Source: Woeseiaceae bacterium
Lineage (GTDB): Bacteria > Pseudomonadota > Gammaproteobacteria > Steroidobacterales > Woeseiaceae
Reading direction: 5' to 3'
DNA length: 64,000 bases
NCBI GenBank assembly: GCA_021773115.1
Contig: JAJFKS010000032.1
Location: 62,001-126,000 of the forward strand
Part shown: positions 9,799-18,348 of the stretch, one piece after another
How positions within the stretch are numbered: the stretch's first letter is position 1
Layout: each line of letters begins with the position of its first letter
Notes under the pieces: generated by a model
The model's database searches: none
What the model was told of the DNA's origin: nothing
What the model saw: the letters and a program-made list of their open reading frames with translations, nothing else
Made by a program: the position numbers and the translations under genes

Positions 9799-10593
9799 TT
9801 GTATTGGGGCAAGATCATTGGCACCTTGATTGGATTGGCTGTTCGCAATCCATGGGCCGCCGTGGCCGGCTTTATTTTGGGTCACCAATTCGATCGCGGT
9901 TTTCAGGCGCGATTTCGTGTGTTCGAAAAGCAGGGCAATGAAATGCCTCGCGTGTCTGAAGACTTCGTCAAGGCCTTGTTCCAGACCATGGGCCATCTCG
10001 CCAAAGTTGACGGCCGCGTCAGTGAAGACGAGATTCGCTCGGCGCGCATGGTCATGCACCGCCTAAGCCTGAACCCCGCCAGGGTGCGGCGTGCGATTGC
10101 CTGGTTTGACGAAGGCAAGGCACCCGGATTTCAACTGCAGAAAAAAATGCGTGAGCTGCGCCGAGTGAATGCACGCGGACCATCAGAGCGCCTGACTTTC
10201 GTACGGCTGTTGCTGGAGGTCGTATTGGCGAAAGACAGCCTCAAGAATGACGAACGCGCGCTGATCTGGAAGATCTGTACGGAACTCGAGATTGGTCGGG
10301 TCGAACTCGCACAACTTGAAGCCATGATTCGGGCGCAAAAAGGTTTCAAACGCTCTGCTGCGGGTAATGTGGACGCGACGCGCGTAAAAAAAGCCTATGC
10401 AGCGCTCGGTGTGTCGCCGAATGCGAGTAACGATGAAGTCAAAACGGCGTATCGGCGCCTGATGAACCGGAATCACCCGGATAAAATATCGGGCAGCAAT
10501 CCGGGTGCTGACGTGATGGCCGAGGCACAGCGCCGCACGCGGGAGGTTCGATCGGCCTATGAAATGTTGAAGGCTCGCCGTTCGATTCGTTGA
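9799..10593 (+). CDS. djlA: Membrane-anchored J-domain co-chaperone DjlA
   Basis: DnaJ-like type III co-chaperone of DnaK, tethered to the inner membrane. Start is a TTG giving [15 protein letters not shown], which aligns with the E. coli start QYWGKIIG and provides the N-terminal transmembrane helix (residues about 4-30). A TerB-like helical domain follows (about 45-165), then a C-terminal J domain from about residue 200, with the essential HPD triplet in RNHPDK. A purine-rich GGGCGGG lies 7 bases before the TTG. An in-frame TTG at 9763 is less likely. Confidence 0.9.
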   Translation: MYWGKIIGTLIGLAVRNPWAAVAGFILGHQFDRGFQARFRVFEKQGNEMPRVSEDFVKALFQTMGHLAKVDGRVSEDEIRSARMVMHRLSLNPARVRRAIAWFDEGKAPGFQLQKKMRELRRVNARGPSERLTFVRLLLEVVLAKDSLKNDERALIWKICTELEIGRVELAQLEAMIRAQKGFKRSAAGNVDATRVKKAYAALGVSPNASNDEVKTAYRRLMNRNHPDKISGSNPGADVMAEAQRRTREVRSAYEMLKARRSIR

Positions 10594-10627
10594 TGTGTAC
10601 AGTGCAGAAAAAAACCGGGGAAACGAA

Positions 10628-11299
10628 GTGGAACCATTAATCGCACCGTCCATTCTGTCTGCTGATTTCGCCCGCCTGGGCGACGACGTCGAAGCTGTGC
10701 TTGATGCCGGTGCTGACATCGTGCATTTCGATGTGATGGACAATCACTTCGTGCCGAACCTGACTATCGGCCCGATGATCTGCGAGGCACTGCGCAACTA
10801 CGGCATCACGGCGCCCATCGATGTACACCTGATGGTCGAACCGGTAGACCGCATCATCCCGGACTTCGCGAAAGCCGGCGCGAGCTACATCACGTTTCAC
10901 CCGGAAGCGAGTCGCCACGTAGACCGTTCACTGGGCCTGATCCGTGAGCAGGGCTGTAAGGCAGGGTTGGTGTTCAATCCCGCCACACCGCTCGACTGGC
11001 TAACCCACGTCATCGATAAAGTCGACATGATCCTGCTGATGTCCGTCAACCCTGGTTTCGGCGGCCAGAAATTCATCCCATCCGCCCTCACCAAACTCCG
11101 CCAGGCCCGCCAGATCATCGACGCCTGCGGCCACGACATCCGCCTGGAAATCGACGGCGGCGTAAAGGTAGACAATATCGGAGAAATCGCGGCAGCGGGA
11201 GCAGACACCTTCGTAGCCGGCTCAGCAATATTCGGCAGCAAAAGCTACGTCGAAACGATCACAAAAATGCGCTCCGAAATCGAAAAAAATCTCCCGTAG
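10628..11299 (+). CDS. rpe: Ribulose-phosphate 3-epimerase
   Basis: Interconverts ribulose-5-phosphate and xylulose-5-phosphate in the pentose phosphate pathway. 223-residue TIM barrel with [43 protein letters not shown] and [11 protein letters not shown]. The GTG at 10628 is preferred since GGGG lies 7 bases upstream; another GTG at 10595 is possible. The C-terminal residues Leu-Pro and the TAG stop are encoded by the left arm of the REP palindrome at 11291. Confidence 0.95.
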   Translation: MEPLIAPSILSADFARLGDDVEAVLDAGADIVHFDVMDNHFVPNLTIGPMICEALRNYGITAPIDVHLMVEPVDRIIPDFAKAGASYITFHPEASRHVDRSLGLIREQGCKAGLVFNPATPLDWLTHVIDKVDMILLMSVNPGFGGQKFIPSALTKLRQARQIIDACGHDIRLEIDGGVKVDNIGEIAAAGADTFVAGSAIFGSKSYVETITKMRSEIEKNLP

Positions 11300-11420
11300 G
11301 AGCGGCCAATGGCCGCGAACCTCCGGTGTTGAATTTCGCCGTAGCGCATCGGTGGGGCACCTTTTTGGCAGCCTGTCGGCTGCCGCTTCGCTTCGCGGCC
11401 ATTGGCCGCTCCTACGGGAG
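11291..11420. repeat. REP-type inverted repeat pair (29-bp perfect arms)
   Basis: Arms at 11291-11319 and 11392-11420 are perfect reverse complements over 29 bases. Each contains the internal palindrome GCGGCCAATGGCCGC and the GTAGGAGCGGCC motif seen in Pseudomonas-type REP sequences. The 72-base loop carries a second hairpin, GGCAGCC-TGTC-GGCTGCC (about 11367-11384). The arms supply the stop codons of both convergent genes (rpe at 11297-11299, crp at 11412-11414). It could act as a bidirectional terminator or mRNA stabiliser. No REP-associated transposase is in the window. Confidence 0.85.
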
Positions 11421-12068
11421 GTTTCGATTCGGCCTTGCGCCGTATACGACAATGGTTTTGCCGCTGGCAGATACAAGCCCTTGCTCTTCAAGTACCTTTA
11501 ATACCCGTCCAGCCATCTCCCGCGAACACCCAACCAACCGACTGAGCTCCTGCCGAGAAACCTTAATCTGCATCCCGTCCGGATGCGTCATAGCATCAGG
11601 CTCATTACACAAATCCATAATGGCATGCGCCACCCGACCGGTAACATCAACGAAAGCAAGATCCCCAAGCTTGCGATTGGTACGATCAAGACGAGTCGCT
11701 AACTGTGTGGCGAGTTCGAAAACAAGCCCCGGACTTTCGCTGGCGATCTGCCGGAAGCGAGGATAGGTCATCTCGGCAATTTCACACTCGGTACGCGTTC
11801 GTACCCAGGCGCTACGCGTGGGTTGTTCGTAGAACAGGCCCATTTCGCCAAAGAACTGACCCTTGTTGAGGTACGCCAGTACCATTTCATTACCGTCTTC
11901 ATCCTCGATCATGACCTCGACGGATCCGTCGACAATGTAGTAAAGGACATCCGGCAAATCGCCCGCATGAATCATGACAGTCTTCGAAGGAACAGTCCGT
12001 ACGCGGCAATAACTCAAAAATCGATTTATCGCCGGTACATCGCTCAGGTTTTTTGCTGTTGTCTGCAT
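11412..12068 (-). CDS. crp: cAMP receptor protein (Crp/Vfr family)
   Basis: Global transcription regulator with an N-terminal cyclic-nucleotide domain (about 15-130) and C-terminal helix-turn-helix. Nucleotide contacts FFGEMGLF and TRSAWVR match E. coli FGE and RSAWVR. The DNA-reading helix SRQELSRLVGCSREMAGRVLK and the tail DAMTHPDGMQIK...GKTIVVYG are nearly those of CRP. 218 residues; the last few (RPNRNLP) extend past the usual end and are encoded in part by the REP arm. Candidate target: the site at 2287-2302. Confidence 0.93.
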   Translation of the reverse strand: MQTTAKNLSDVPAINRFLSYCRVRTVPSKTVMIHAGDLPDVLYYIVDGSVEVMIEDEDGNEMVLAYLNKGQFFGEMGLFYEQPTRSAWVRTRTECEIAEMTYPRFRQIASESPGLVFELATQLATRLDRTNRKLGDLAFVDVTGRVAHAIMDLCNEPDAMTHPDGMQIKVSRQELSRLVGCSREMAGRVLKVLEEQGLVSASGKTIVVYGARPNRNLP

Positions 12069-12141
12069 TACTTAATCCTCTCCCCAATTGCGCACCACTT
12101 TTAATACAGATCGCCCGTGAGGGCAAGCTAAGTCCGTGTTT

Positions 12142-12786
12142 CTAAAACCAATACGCCGTTTTCGTCATGATTTTGGCGGTTGCGCGCATCAGCTGAACAA
12201 TCGGGCGCGGCAGGCGGGCTGCACCCGCTTCAATCGCATTTTCGCCATGCTTGGCCTCTTCATTTCGCATCTGTTCGACAATGGCGCGACTTTTCGCATC
12301 AGCTTTGGGCAATTGCTCGAGATGAGCTTCGAGATGCGCACACACTTGCTTTTCGGTTTCTGCGATGAACCCGAGGCTCCATTTGTCGCCGACGACGCCA
12401 CTGGCGGCACCGATTGCATAGGCACCTGCGTACCAAAGCGGGCTCAATCGGCTCGGCGCCGAACCCAGTTCCTGAATCCGTTGCTCGCACCAGGACAGGT
12501 GGTCGAACTCCTCGTTCGCGGCCTGTTTCATTTGCGCTTGCAGCGTCTTATCGCGAGCCACGGCCGCATGGCCCTGGTAGAGCGCCTGTGCCGCCACCTC
12601 ACCGGCGTGATTGACACGCATGAGGCCGGCAGCATGCGCACGTTGTTTGCTGTCGAGATCAGTACCGTCGATGTCGGCGGCCGGGTTGTGGCGTATCGTC
12701 CTGCCTGCGGGAGCTGCCACTGTACGCAATGCATTGTTTGCGCTGACGAGCAATTTGTCGATTGGACTCAGTTGGCGTTCAAGCAT
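12142..12786 (-). CDS. coq7: Demethoxyubiquinone hydroxylase Coq7
   Basis: Di-iron monooxygenase for the C6 hydroxylation step of ubiquinone synthesis. It is the alternative to UbiF, which fits the presence of only UbiH- and UbiI-like flavoenzymes at 22541-24939. 214 residues. Iron ligands appear as Glu/His pairs in RVNHAGEVAAQ, NEEFDHLSW, IAETEKQVCAH and RNEEAKHGENA. The membrane-facing helix lies near residues 125-145. Flanked by crp on the same strand and by the divergent DUF481 gene. Confidence 0.93.
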   Translation of the reverse strand: MLERQLSPIDKLLVSANNALRTVAAPAGRTIRHNPAADIDGTDLDSKQRAHAAGLMRVNHAGEVAAQALYQGHAAVARDKTLQAQMKQAANEEFDHLSWCEQRIQELGSAPSRLSPLWYAGAYAIGAASGVVGDKWSLGFIAETEKQVCAHLEAHLEQLPKADAKSRAIVEQMRNEEAKHGENAIEAGAARLPRPIVQLMRATAKIMTKTAYWF

Positions 12787-12875
12787 GGGCCTAAGTATAG
12801 CGCTCCGTTGTCGCCTGACGGTATACTCCGCGGCCGATTTTCACCGGACCCGGGTCCGGGACGAGGAGTTTAGGA

Positions 12876-13592
12876 ATGAAATTGCGTCTAATACTGTTGT
12901 CAGCCCTGTTGCTGGCGCCACTGGCATGGCCCGCCCAGGAGACAGCAGAGGCACATCCGTGGGCCGCCAAGGCCTCGCTCGGCTTTCTGGCGACTTCGGG
13001 CAATACCGAAAATTCAACGCTGAATACGGCGCTTGAGGCAAGTTACACCACGGGCGCATGGGTTCATTCAGCCAGGGCGTTCGCTCTGAATGCCTCTGAA
13101 AACAAACTGACGACGGCCGAGGCCTATGAGCTCGGCTGGAAAAGTGAGCGCAAGTTGACGGATCACGACTTCCTGTTCGGTCGCGTACAATGGCGCAAGG
13201 ATCTATTTGGCGGCTATGCAACGCAATTTTCGCAGACCCTCGGTTACGGGCGCCGTCTGATCGACGGCGATGCACACAGGCTGAACGCTGAAGTGGGTGT
13301 CGGTGCGCGTCAATCCGAGCTGCAGGACACAAGGACGGAAAACGAGACCATTTTGACCGGCGGCCTGTATTACAAATGGCAATTCAGCGAAACGGCCCAT
13401 TTTCGTCAGGATCTGTCGGTTGAGTCGGGTGGCGAGAACCGCTATTCAGAGTCGGTTAGTGCCATTTCGGCGAAGTTGCTCGGCGACCTGGCCCTGGTGG
13501 CGTCGTATACGATCAAGCACAACTCGGACGTTCCGCCGCTGACCGAAAAATCCGACCGTTACACGGCTTTGTCGCTGGAGTATTCTTTCTGA
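12876..13592 (+). CDS. DUF481 outer-membrane beta-barrel protein
   Basis: 238-residue protein of the DUF481 (YdiY-like) family, predicted outer-membrane barrel of unknown function. A signal peptide (MKLRLILLSALLLAPLAWPA) is followed by alternating polar/aromatic strands such as AKASLGFLATSGNTENST and KSERKLTDHDFLFGRVQWRKD. It ends LSLEYSF, with the terminal Phe expected for BAM-dependent barrels. A GAGGAG site lies just before the ATG. Single-gene unit. Confidence 0.88.
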   Translation: MKLRLILLSALLLAPLAWPAQETAEAHPWAAKASLGFLATSGNTENSTLNTALEASYTTGAWVHSARAFALNASENKLTTAEAYELGWKSERKLTDHDFLFGRVQWRKDLFGGYATQFSQTLGYGRRLIDGDAHRLNAEVGVGARQSELQDTRTENETILTGGLYYKWQFSETAHFRQDLSVESGGENRYSESVSAISAKLLGDLALVASYTIKHNSDVPPLTEKSDRYTALSLEYSF

Positions 13593-13661
13593 TCCGGTCA
13601 GGCGCAATTTTGCCCGTGTAACTGATTAATATTTATATAGAAAAATAAAGCGTTCGATTGT

Positions 13662-13690
13662 TTGCAATGGGGCTGGGCGTCAAGTAGAAT
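13662..13690 (+). promoter_or_regulatory. Candidate sigma-70 promoter of rplM-rpsI
   Basis: TTGCAA (13662-13667) and TAGAAT (13685-13690) are separated by 17 bases, about 115 bases ahead of the rplM ATG. The long leader could host L13 autoregulation as in E. coli, but I see no structure I can assign with confidence. Confidence 0.5.
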
Positions 13691-13804
13691 TTCGCGCCTT
13701 TCGCCAATCCAGCGAAGCATTTGTGCGCCCGGATGGTAAGCGGGGTAAAGGTTTTAGCAAACCAGCCCCGGATAACAAGACTTTTCCCAACGGAAACCAG
13801 AATT

Positions 13805-14239
13805 ATGAACACGTTTTCTGCAAAGCCAGCAGAGGTTAGCCGCGATTGGTTCGTGGTTGATGCAACAGGCAAGACCCTGGGTCGCCTGTCGACCGAAATT
13901 GCGCGCCGTTTGCGTGGCAAGCACAAGCCTGAATATACACCGCATGTGGATACCGGCGATTACATCGTCGTAGTCAATGCGGACAAGGTGCGTGTGACCG
14001 GTAACAAGATGAAAGACAAAATCTACTACCACCACACGGGCTTTATCGGCAACTTGAAATCCATCTCACTGGAAAAGCTCCTCGACAAGGCGCCTGAGCG
14101 TGTCATCGAGAAGGCAGTGAAAGGCATGCTGCCGCGCGGCCCGCTCGGACGCCAGATGTACAGCAAGTTAAAAGTCTTTGCCGGCCCCGAGCACAGTCAC
14201 ACGGCACAACAGCCAATTCCTTTGGAAATTAACGCCTGA
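13805..14239 (+). CDS. rplM: 50S ribosomal protein L13
   Basis: 144 residues, the usual length. Recognisable by [38 protein letters not shown] and the C-terminal [16 protein letters not shown]. Start ATG at 13805. Followed after 30 bases by rpsI, the standard bacterial operon. A candidate promoter lies at 13662-13690. Confidence 0.98.
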   Translation: MNTFSAKPAEVSRDWFVVDATGKTLGRLSTEIARRLRGKHKPEYTPHVDTGDYIVVVNADKVRVTGNKMKDKIYYHHTGFIGNLKSISLEKLLDKAPERVIEKAVKGMLPRGPLGRQMYSKLKVFAGPEHSHTAQQPIPLEINA

Positions 14240-14269
14240 GGTCCTGGCCTTTCGCATTGAGACAAAATT

Positions 14270-14665
14270 ATGAGTGAATCTATTTTCTACGGAACCGGAC
14301 GTCGCAAGACATCAACAGCCCGCGTATTTTTGAAATCTGGCGGAGCCGGTAACATCACGGTTAACGATCGTCCGCTCGACGTTTTCTTTGGTCGCAAGAC
14401 GGCGCAGATGATTGTTCGCCAACCGCTTGAACTGACGCAGCTCAGTGACAGCTTCAGCGTTGATGTGACGGTGAAAGGTGGCGGCACGACAGGCCAGGCA
14501 GGCGCGATTCGCCACGGCCTTACACGTGCGCTGATGAAGTACGACGAGTCATTGCGTCCGCCGCTGCGTAAAGCCGGTTTCGTCACTCGTGACGCACGTG
14601 AAGTTGAACGGAAGAAGGTCGGCCTGCGCAAAGCCCGTCGCGCTACCCAGTTCTCGAAGCGCTAA
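14270..14665 (+). CDS. rpsI: 30S ribosomal protein S9
   Basis: 131 residues. Signature [15 protein letters not shown] at the N-terminus, [19 protein letters not shown] in the middle and the basic tail [18 protein letters not shown] that reaches the P-site tRNA. Second gene of the rplM-rpsI operon. tRNA-Gln follows 21 bases after the stop and may share the transcript. Confidence 0.98.
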   Translation: MSESIFYGTGRRKTSTARVFLKSGGAGNITVNDRPLDVFFGRKTAQMIVRQPLELTQLSDSFSVDVTVKGGGTTGQAGAIRHGLTRALMKYDESLRPPLRKAGFVTRDAREVERKKVGLRKARRATQFSKR

Positions 14666-14686
14666 GCGCGACACCACGATCCTTTT

Positions 14687-14760
14687 TGGGGGATCGTCTA
14701 GTGGTAGGACTGCGGACTCTGACTCCGCCAACGGGGGTTCGAATCCCTCTCCCCCAGCCA
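14687..14760 (+). tRNA. tRNA-Gln (anticodon CTG)
   Basis: Cloverleaf of 74 bases including an encoded CCA. Acceptor TGGGGGA pairs with TCCCCCA; the anticodon arm is GCGGA-CTCTGAC-TCCGC with CTG at positions 34-36; the T loop is GGTTCGAATCC. The discriminator is G, as in other bacterial tRNA-Gln. The 3' end is part of a larger inverted repeat with downstream DNA. Confidence 0.95.
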
Positions 14761-14810
14761 AAACAAAGCCCCGCCGACGCGGGGCTTTTTTTTGGCTGGG
14801 GGAGAGGGAT
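14743..14810. repeat. Inverted copy of the tRNA-Gln 3' end around the terminator
   Basis: The last 18 bases of the tRNA (ATCCCTCTCCCCCAGCCA, 14743-14760) recur in reverse complement at 14793-14810, with the terminator hairpin between them. RNA spanning this region could fold into one long hairpin that hides the acceptor 3' strand. An imperfect direct echo (GAATCCCTTTCCCGAG) occurs near 14910. Confidence 0.8.
14766..14794 (+). terminator. Rho-independent terminator after tRNA-Gln
   Basis: Stem AAGCCCCGC/GCGGGGCTT with a CGAC loop, followed by a run of eight T. It ends the rpsI/tRNA transcript and starts 6 bases after the tRNA CCA. Confidence 0.9.
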
Positions 14811-14943
14811 GACGCACGCAGTGCGCCCGCAGGGTGAGGAGCGAAGCGACGAATCAATCCCGGGGTCGGCGCGAAGCGCCAATCCCGAAGCCGCTTGCTC
14901 GTGCGCAGCACGAGAATCCCTTTCCCGAGTCTCAACCCTCCAC
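14811..14943. other. Palindrome-rich intergenic segment
   Basis: No gene is seen. The stretch holds several short hairpins, including GGCGCGAAGCGCC and CTCGTGC-GCA-GCACGAG, and GAGCGAAGCGACGAATC. It looks like a degenerate mobile or integration-associated sequence beside a tRNA gene, but there is no integrase in the window. Confidence 0.4.
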
Positions 14944-15903
14944 TCAAACCCCTTTCATCGCCTCGCGAAAACTATCTCGATACCCCCGACTCAGCGGCAA
15001 CACCACGCCTGTTGTCAGTCGAACTTTCTGCGCACCATCTACCGAACGAACCTCCGCAACTTTGTCCAGATTCACCACATAGCTGCGGTGATTGCGAGCA
15101 AAAGGCCCATCGGCCAGTCCCTTCTCAATGTTTCCGATGCTGTCGCGAATCAGGTATTCCTTGCCGCCAGAATGCACTGCGACATAATTTCGTGATGCTT
15201 CGAGGTATTCGATTTGCTCGTAACGCAACACGGCTTCGCCTGCTCCGGTTTGGACGAGAAGCCGGTTCGCCCTATTTTGCGGTCGAGGTTCCACGATCCG
15301 TGTACTGCGGAAATATTGATAGCCGAAGACAATGGCGACGATGCCCAGATAAATCTTGATGTCTTTCTGATATTCAATCAGCAGATTGCTGGCAAATCCG
15401 TCCTTCCAGAAGTAAATGGCGTCGACGAAAAAATACACGGCGGAACGAAACATGATCATCAGCGTCATGTGAAAAAACGCGAACAGCGCGCTGCCCGCGA
15501 TATGGCCGATGAGCGCAGACAGCCACTTGTCGCGCCTTATCGGGAATAGTCGCAACCAGTGGACGACAAATAGCACCAGGATCAGCACGGCGACAGCGCT
15601 GGTGACCTGGTCGTTGATCAGTCGGAAATTATCCTTGCCGATTCCCCAGGTATTTCGGTAGTAGATCTTGCTGATCGTATCGACGCTCCACAGAAAGGTG
15701 ATGAGCGCCGCCCATGCCAGTGCTTCAATCAGGGTGCGCCTGCGCACCTTACTGCCTGCCCGATCGCCCGCCTGCACTTTGATCCCACTCCATAAGTCAT
15801 TCGTACCGTCTGACTGCCATTCGTCCCAGCGGTTCGGAAATAACAGCTGGAACGCCCTAGCTTGCAACCAATCGCGACGAGTGGAACACCCCTCGACTGA
15901 CAA
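14944..15903 (-). CDS. Membrane-bound LytTR-family transcription regulator
   Basis: About 320 residues. Four hydrophobic segments between roughly residues 65 and 200 (for example LIEALAWAALITFLWSV and VAVLILVLFVVHWLRLF) precede a C-terminal LytTR DNA-binding domain (EQIEYLEASRNYVAVH, FARNHRSYVVNLDKVAEV, VVLPLSRGYRD). Such proteins sense a membrane signal and bind DNA directly. The start is unresolved: no ATG and no good ribosome site precede the conserved part; TTG codons at 15903 and 15867 are candidates, and the open frame reaches 15939. It diverges from the serine hydrolase gene. Confidence 0.8.
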   Translation of the reverse strand: MSVEGCSTRRDWLQARAFQLLFPNRWDEWQSDGTNDLWSGIKVQAGDRAGSKVRRRTLIEALAWAALITFLWSVDTISKIYYRNTWGIGKDNFRLINDQVTSAVAVLILVLFVVHWLRLFPIRRDKWLSALIGHIAGSALFAFFHMTLMIMFRSAVYFFVDAIYFWKDGFASNLLIEYQKDIKIYLGIVAIVFGYQYFRSTRIVEPRPQNRANRLLVQTGAGEAVLRYEQIEYLEASRNYVAVHSGGKEYLIRDSIGNIEKGLADGPFARNHRSYVVNLDKVAEVRSVDGAQKVRLTTGVVLPLSRGYRDSFREAMKGV

Positions 15904-15927
15904 AATAGTACTTGATTGGAGACCATT

Positions 15928-17151
15928 ATGAGAATGCAAAAGCGAAGCCTCCGGCCGATATTGAAGGCCGCGGAATTATCAATCCTGCTGCTCGGAATAA
16001 CAGCCTGCGGTGGCGGCGGAGGGGAAGATCCTGTCGCTATTCCGCCACCGCCGGCATTCAGCTACAGCAAACCGGCCGACCTCGGCGATGGCTGGGCAAC
16101 TGCCGATGCGGCCGACCTTGGTGTCGACGTGACAAGTCTTGAAGCGATGATGCATGCACTGCCGCGCGATTTCGACATCGTTGACGCAATTGCGATCGCC
16201 TACCAGGGCCAACTGATTTTCGACGAGACAGTGCGCAATCGCCTGAACGAGTTCGACAGCTGGGTGGACAATACAGACCTGCGCATGCACGTGATGTTTT
16301 CGGCCTCAAAGAGTCTCGCCTCACTGGCGATTGGGATCGCGATCGACCAGGGAATATTCCCGGGGGTCGACGTGCCGTACCTCAGCTTGTTCGATTATGA
16401 ATCCTATGAGAACTGGGATGAACGCAAGAACGAGATATTGCTGGAAGACGTTCTGACGATGCGATTGGGGCTCGAATGGAATGAGTGGAATCCGCCGTAC
16501 AGCTCACCCGACAATGAAATGCTGCGTTTCTACGCGAGTGAGACGGATTACAGCAAATCACTGCTGGACCGTCCCCTGGTTGATCAGCCGGGGGCCACTT
16601 TCGCGTACAACACGCCCGCAAGCGTGTCGCTGGGGCAGGCAATCGAAAATCGCAGTCCACTGACACTTATCGATTTCGGCATTGCCAATGCGCTGCTGCC
16701 GCTGAACATCTCGAATGTGGAAGTCTTCCAGACACCGACGGGCTTGCCGGATCTCGGTCGGGGCTTGTTTCTGACGGCGCGTGATTTCCTGAAGTTCGGA
16801 CAGCTGTACGCCAATGGCGGAGTATGGAACAACCAGCGCATCGTCAGTGAGGCCTGGATTGACGCGTCGACCGAGTCCCATACCGAATTTACCTGGCCGG
16901 AACCGGAACGATACGACTGGCAGCTCAGCGGCTACGGATATCAATGGTGGACAGGATTCTTCGACATCGACGGAAATCGAATTGAGGCTTACGCCGCGCG
17001 CGGTCATGGTGAGCAGAACCTGCTGGTCATGCCGGAGCTCGGGTTGGTAGTGGCGATTTTCTCGCACGCGTTTGAATCGAACGACGACGAAGTCAATCAA
17101 ACCTTCCGGATGATTGCCGAGTACATTATCCCGGCGCTACCGTCGACGTAA
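15928..17151 (+). CDS. Lipoprotein serine hydrolase, beta-lactamase (class C) fold
   Basis: 407 residues. The N-terminal signal ends in a lipobox (LGITAC, Cys27) followed by five Gly, so the mature protein is lipid-anchored in the envelope. The catalytic SxxK is SASK (Ser125/Lys128), and the C-terminal RGHGEQ stands in for the KTG/HxG strand; the Tyr box is probably AYNT. Family members are esterases, peptidases or beta-lactamase-like enzymes; the substrate is unknown. ATG 15928 is chosen because GGAGA lies 5 bases upstream. The neighbouring divergent LytTR gene may regulate it. Confidence 0.88.
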   Translation: MRMQKRSLRPILKAAELSILLLGITACGGGGGEDPVAIPPPPAFSYSKPADLGDGWATADAADLGVDVTSLEAMMHALPRDFDIVDAIAIAYQGQLIFDETVRNRLNEFDSWVDNTDLRMHVMFSASKSLASLAIGIAIDQGIFPGVDVPYLSLFDYESYENWDERKNEILLEDVLTMRLGLEWNEWNPPYSSPDNEMLRFYASETDYSKSLLDRPLVDQPGATFAYNTPASVSLGQAIENRSPLTLIDFGIANALLPLNISNVEVFQTPTGLPDLGRGLFLTARDFLKFGQLYANGGVWNNQRIVSEAWIDASTESHTEFTWPEPERYDWQLSGYGYQWWTGFFDIDGNRIEAYAARGHGEQNLLVMPELGLVVAIFSHAFESNDDEVNQTFRMIAEYIIPALPST

Positions 17152-17192
17152 TCGGGAGATCGGACCACGGCCACCGGATTGGAGCGGCGATG

Positions 17193-17529
17193 CTAAGGCT
17201 GAATCAGGCTAATCGACAAAGTCTTCATCGCCGTGCCGATTTCAAATTTCGCCGCATTGTATTCAGGCGGCCCCAGTACCGAAAGGCAACTCGTCGACGC
17301 GCCACTGACCCTGCCAGCTCTGCAGATCTATAGCTTCAGCTCGCAGCGGATTCTTGAGAAACGTTTTCTTCGAGTCGAACAGAACGAAGCGCAGGCTTCC
17401 GTCCTCCGGTTTGAGTCCCTCGACATGAACAATCAGGGTAGCGGTCTGTACGTCGCTGTCCGCGAGGGCGGCATCTAAAGACGGTACACAAAGGAATGCG
17501 ATAGTTGAGATCAGTATCACGATGCGCAC
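17193..17529 (-). pseudogene. DUF2141 secreted protein, internal deletion and frameshift
   Basis: The start is a GTG at 17529 behind a strong AGGAGGTG. A signal peptide (RIVILISTIAFLCVPSLDA) leads into the DUF2141 N-terminal half (LIVHVEGLKPEDGSLRFVLFD) as far as DELPFGT, where the frame soon stops at 17263. In the next frame, immediately downstream, the family C-terminus reappears (GPPEYNAAKFEIGTAMKTL) and ends at 17193. Intact relatives have about 40 more residues between these parts, so the middle has been deleted with loss of frame. Confidence 0.75.
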
Positions 17530-17565
17530 GGCACCTCCTCGTGACGATAACAATCTGGCGATACC

Positions 17566-18225
17566 CTATACGCGCATCTCGCGCACGCCGTTTTCACCGC
17601 CTAACAGCAGGATGTCGGCAGGTCGGTCGGCGAAAATTCCGACCGTCACGACACCCGGAATTCGATTAATTCGGGCCTCCATTTCGATTGGGTTGGAGAT
17701 TTGCAAGCCACTGACATCAAGGATGTGGTTGCCATTGTCCGTGACAAAGCCTTCGCGCCAGACCGGGTTGCCACGCATTTTCAGCATGCGCCTGGACACC
17801 AGTTCCTGCGCCATTGGCAGTACTTCAATCGGTAGTGGAAAAGCGCCAAGCATACCAACCAGCTTGGAGTCATCAGCGATACAGATAAATCGGCGTGCGG
17901 CCGCGGCCAGCACTTTCTCGCGAGTTAGTGCACCGCCGCCACCCTTAATCAGCTGGAGTCTCTTGTTACTTTCATCGGCACCGTCAATGTACAAGTCGAT
18001 GTCACCGATCTCATTCAACGTCGATACTGTGAAGCCCAATTGTTCCAGCAGGCTTGTTGATGCCTTTGAGCTCGATACGACGCTGTCAATTTTGTCGCGG
18101 ACCTCGGGCAACATATCGATGAGAAAATTGACGGTCGAGCCGGTCCCGACGCCGAGCGCAGTACCAGGCTCAATGAACTCCAGTGCCGCCTTCGCCACGT
18201 TGCGTTTCTTATCCGATGCATTCAT
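17566..18225 (-). CDS. rpiA: Ribose-5-phosphate isomerase A
   Basis: 219-residue isomerase of ribose-5-phosphate and ribulose-5-phosphate. Motifs [24 protein letters not shown] and [12 protein letters not shown] are the phosphate and catalytic (Asp/Lys/Glu) sites. The usual length is complete. The DUF2141 remnant starts 36 bases downstream on the same strand. Confidence 0.97.
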   Translation of the reverse strand: MNASDKKRNVAKAALEFIEPGTALGVGTGSTVNFLIDMLPEVRDKIDSVVSSSKASTSLLEQLGFTVSTLNEIGDIDLYIDGADESNKRLQLIKGGGGALTREKVLAAAARRFICIADDSKLVGMLGAFPLPIEVLPMAQELVSRRMLKMRGNPVWREGFVTDNGNHILDVSGLQISNPIEMEARINRIPGVVTVGIFADRPADILLLGGENGVREMRV

Positions 18226-18258
18226 AGCTGCGTACTATAGAGATTTCGCCGTAAATGA

Positions 18259-18282
18259 AAAGAGCCCGCATGTGCGGGCTCT
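18259..18282 (-). terminator. Terminator hairpin downstream of the histone-like gene
   Basis: Perfect 11-bp stem AAGAGCCCGCA/TGCGGGCTCTT with a 2-base loop, about 65 bases past the stop codon at 18349. The T tract that follows on the minus strand is short, so efficiency is uncertain. A second small palindrome (TGGAAGA-AGGC-TCTTCCA) lies nearby at about 18294-18311. Confidence 0.6.
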
Positions 18283-18348
18283 TCTGCTTTGCTATGGAAG
18301 AAGGCTCTTCCAAACGGACTTCACTGAATACTCAGTGTCAGGTCCGCC

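Noticed and set aside
14811..14943. Prophage or genomic island attachment site at tRNA-Gln
   Set aside because: No integrase or phage genes nearby, and the repeated tRNA end is mainly inverted, whereas att sites are direct repeats.
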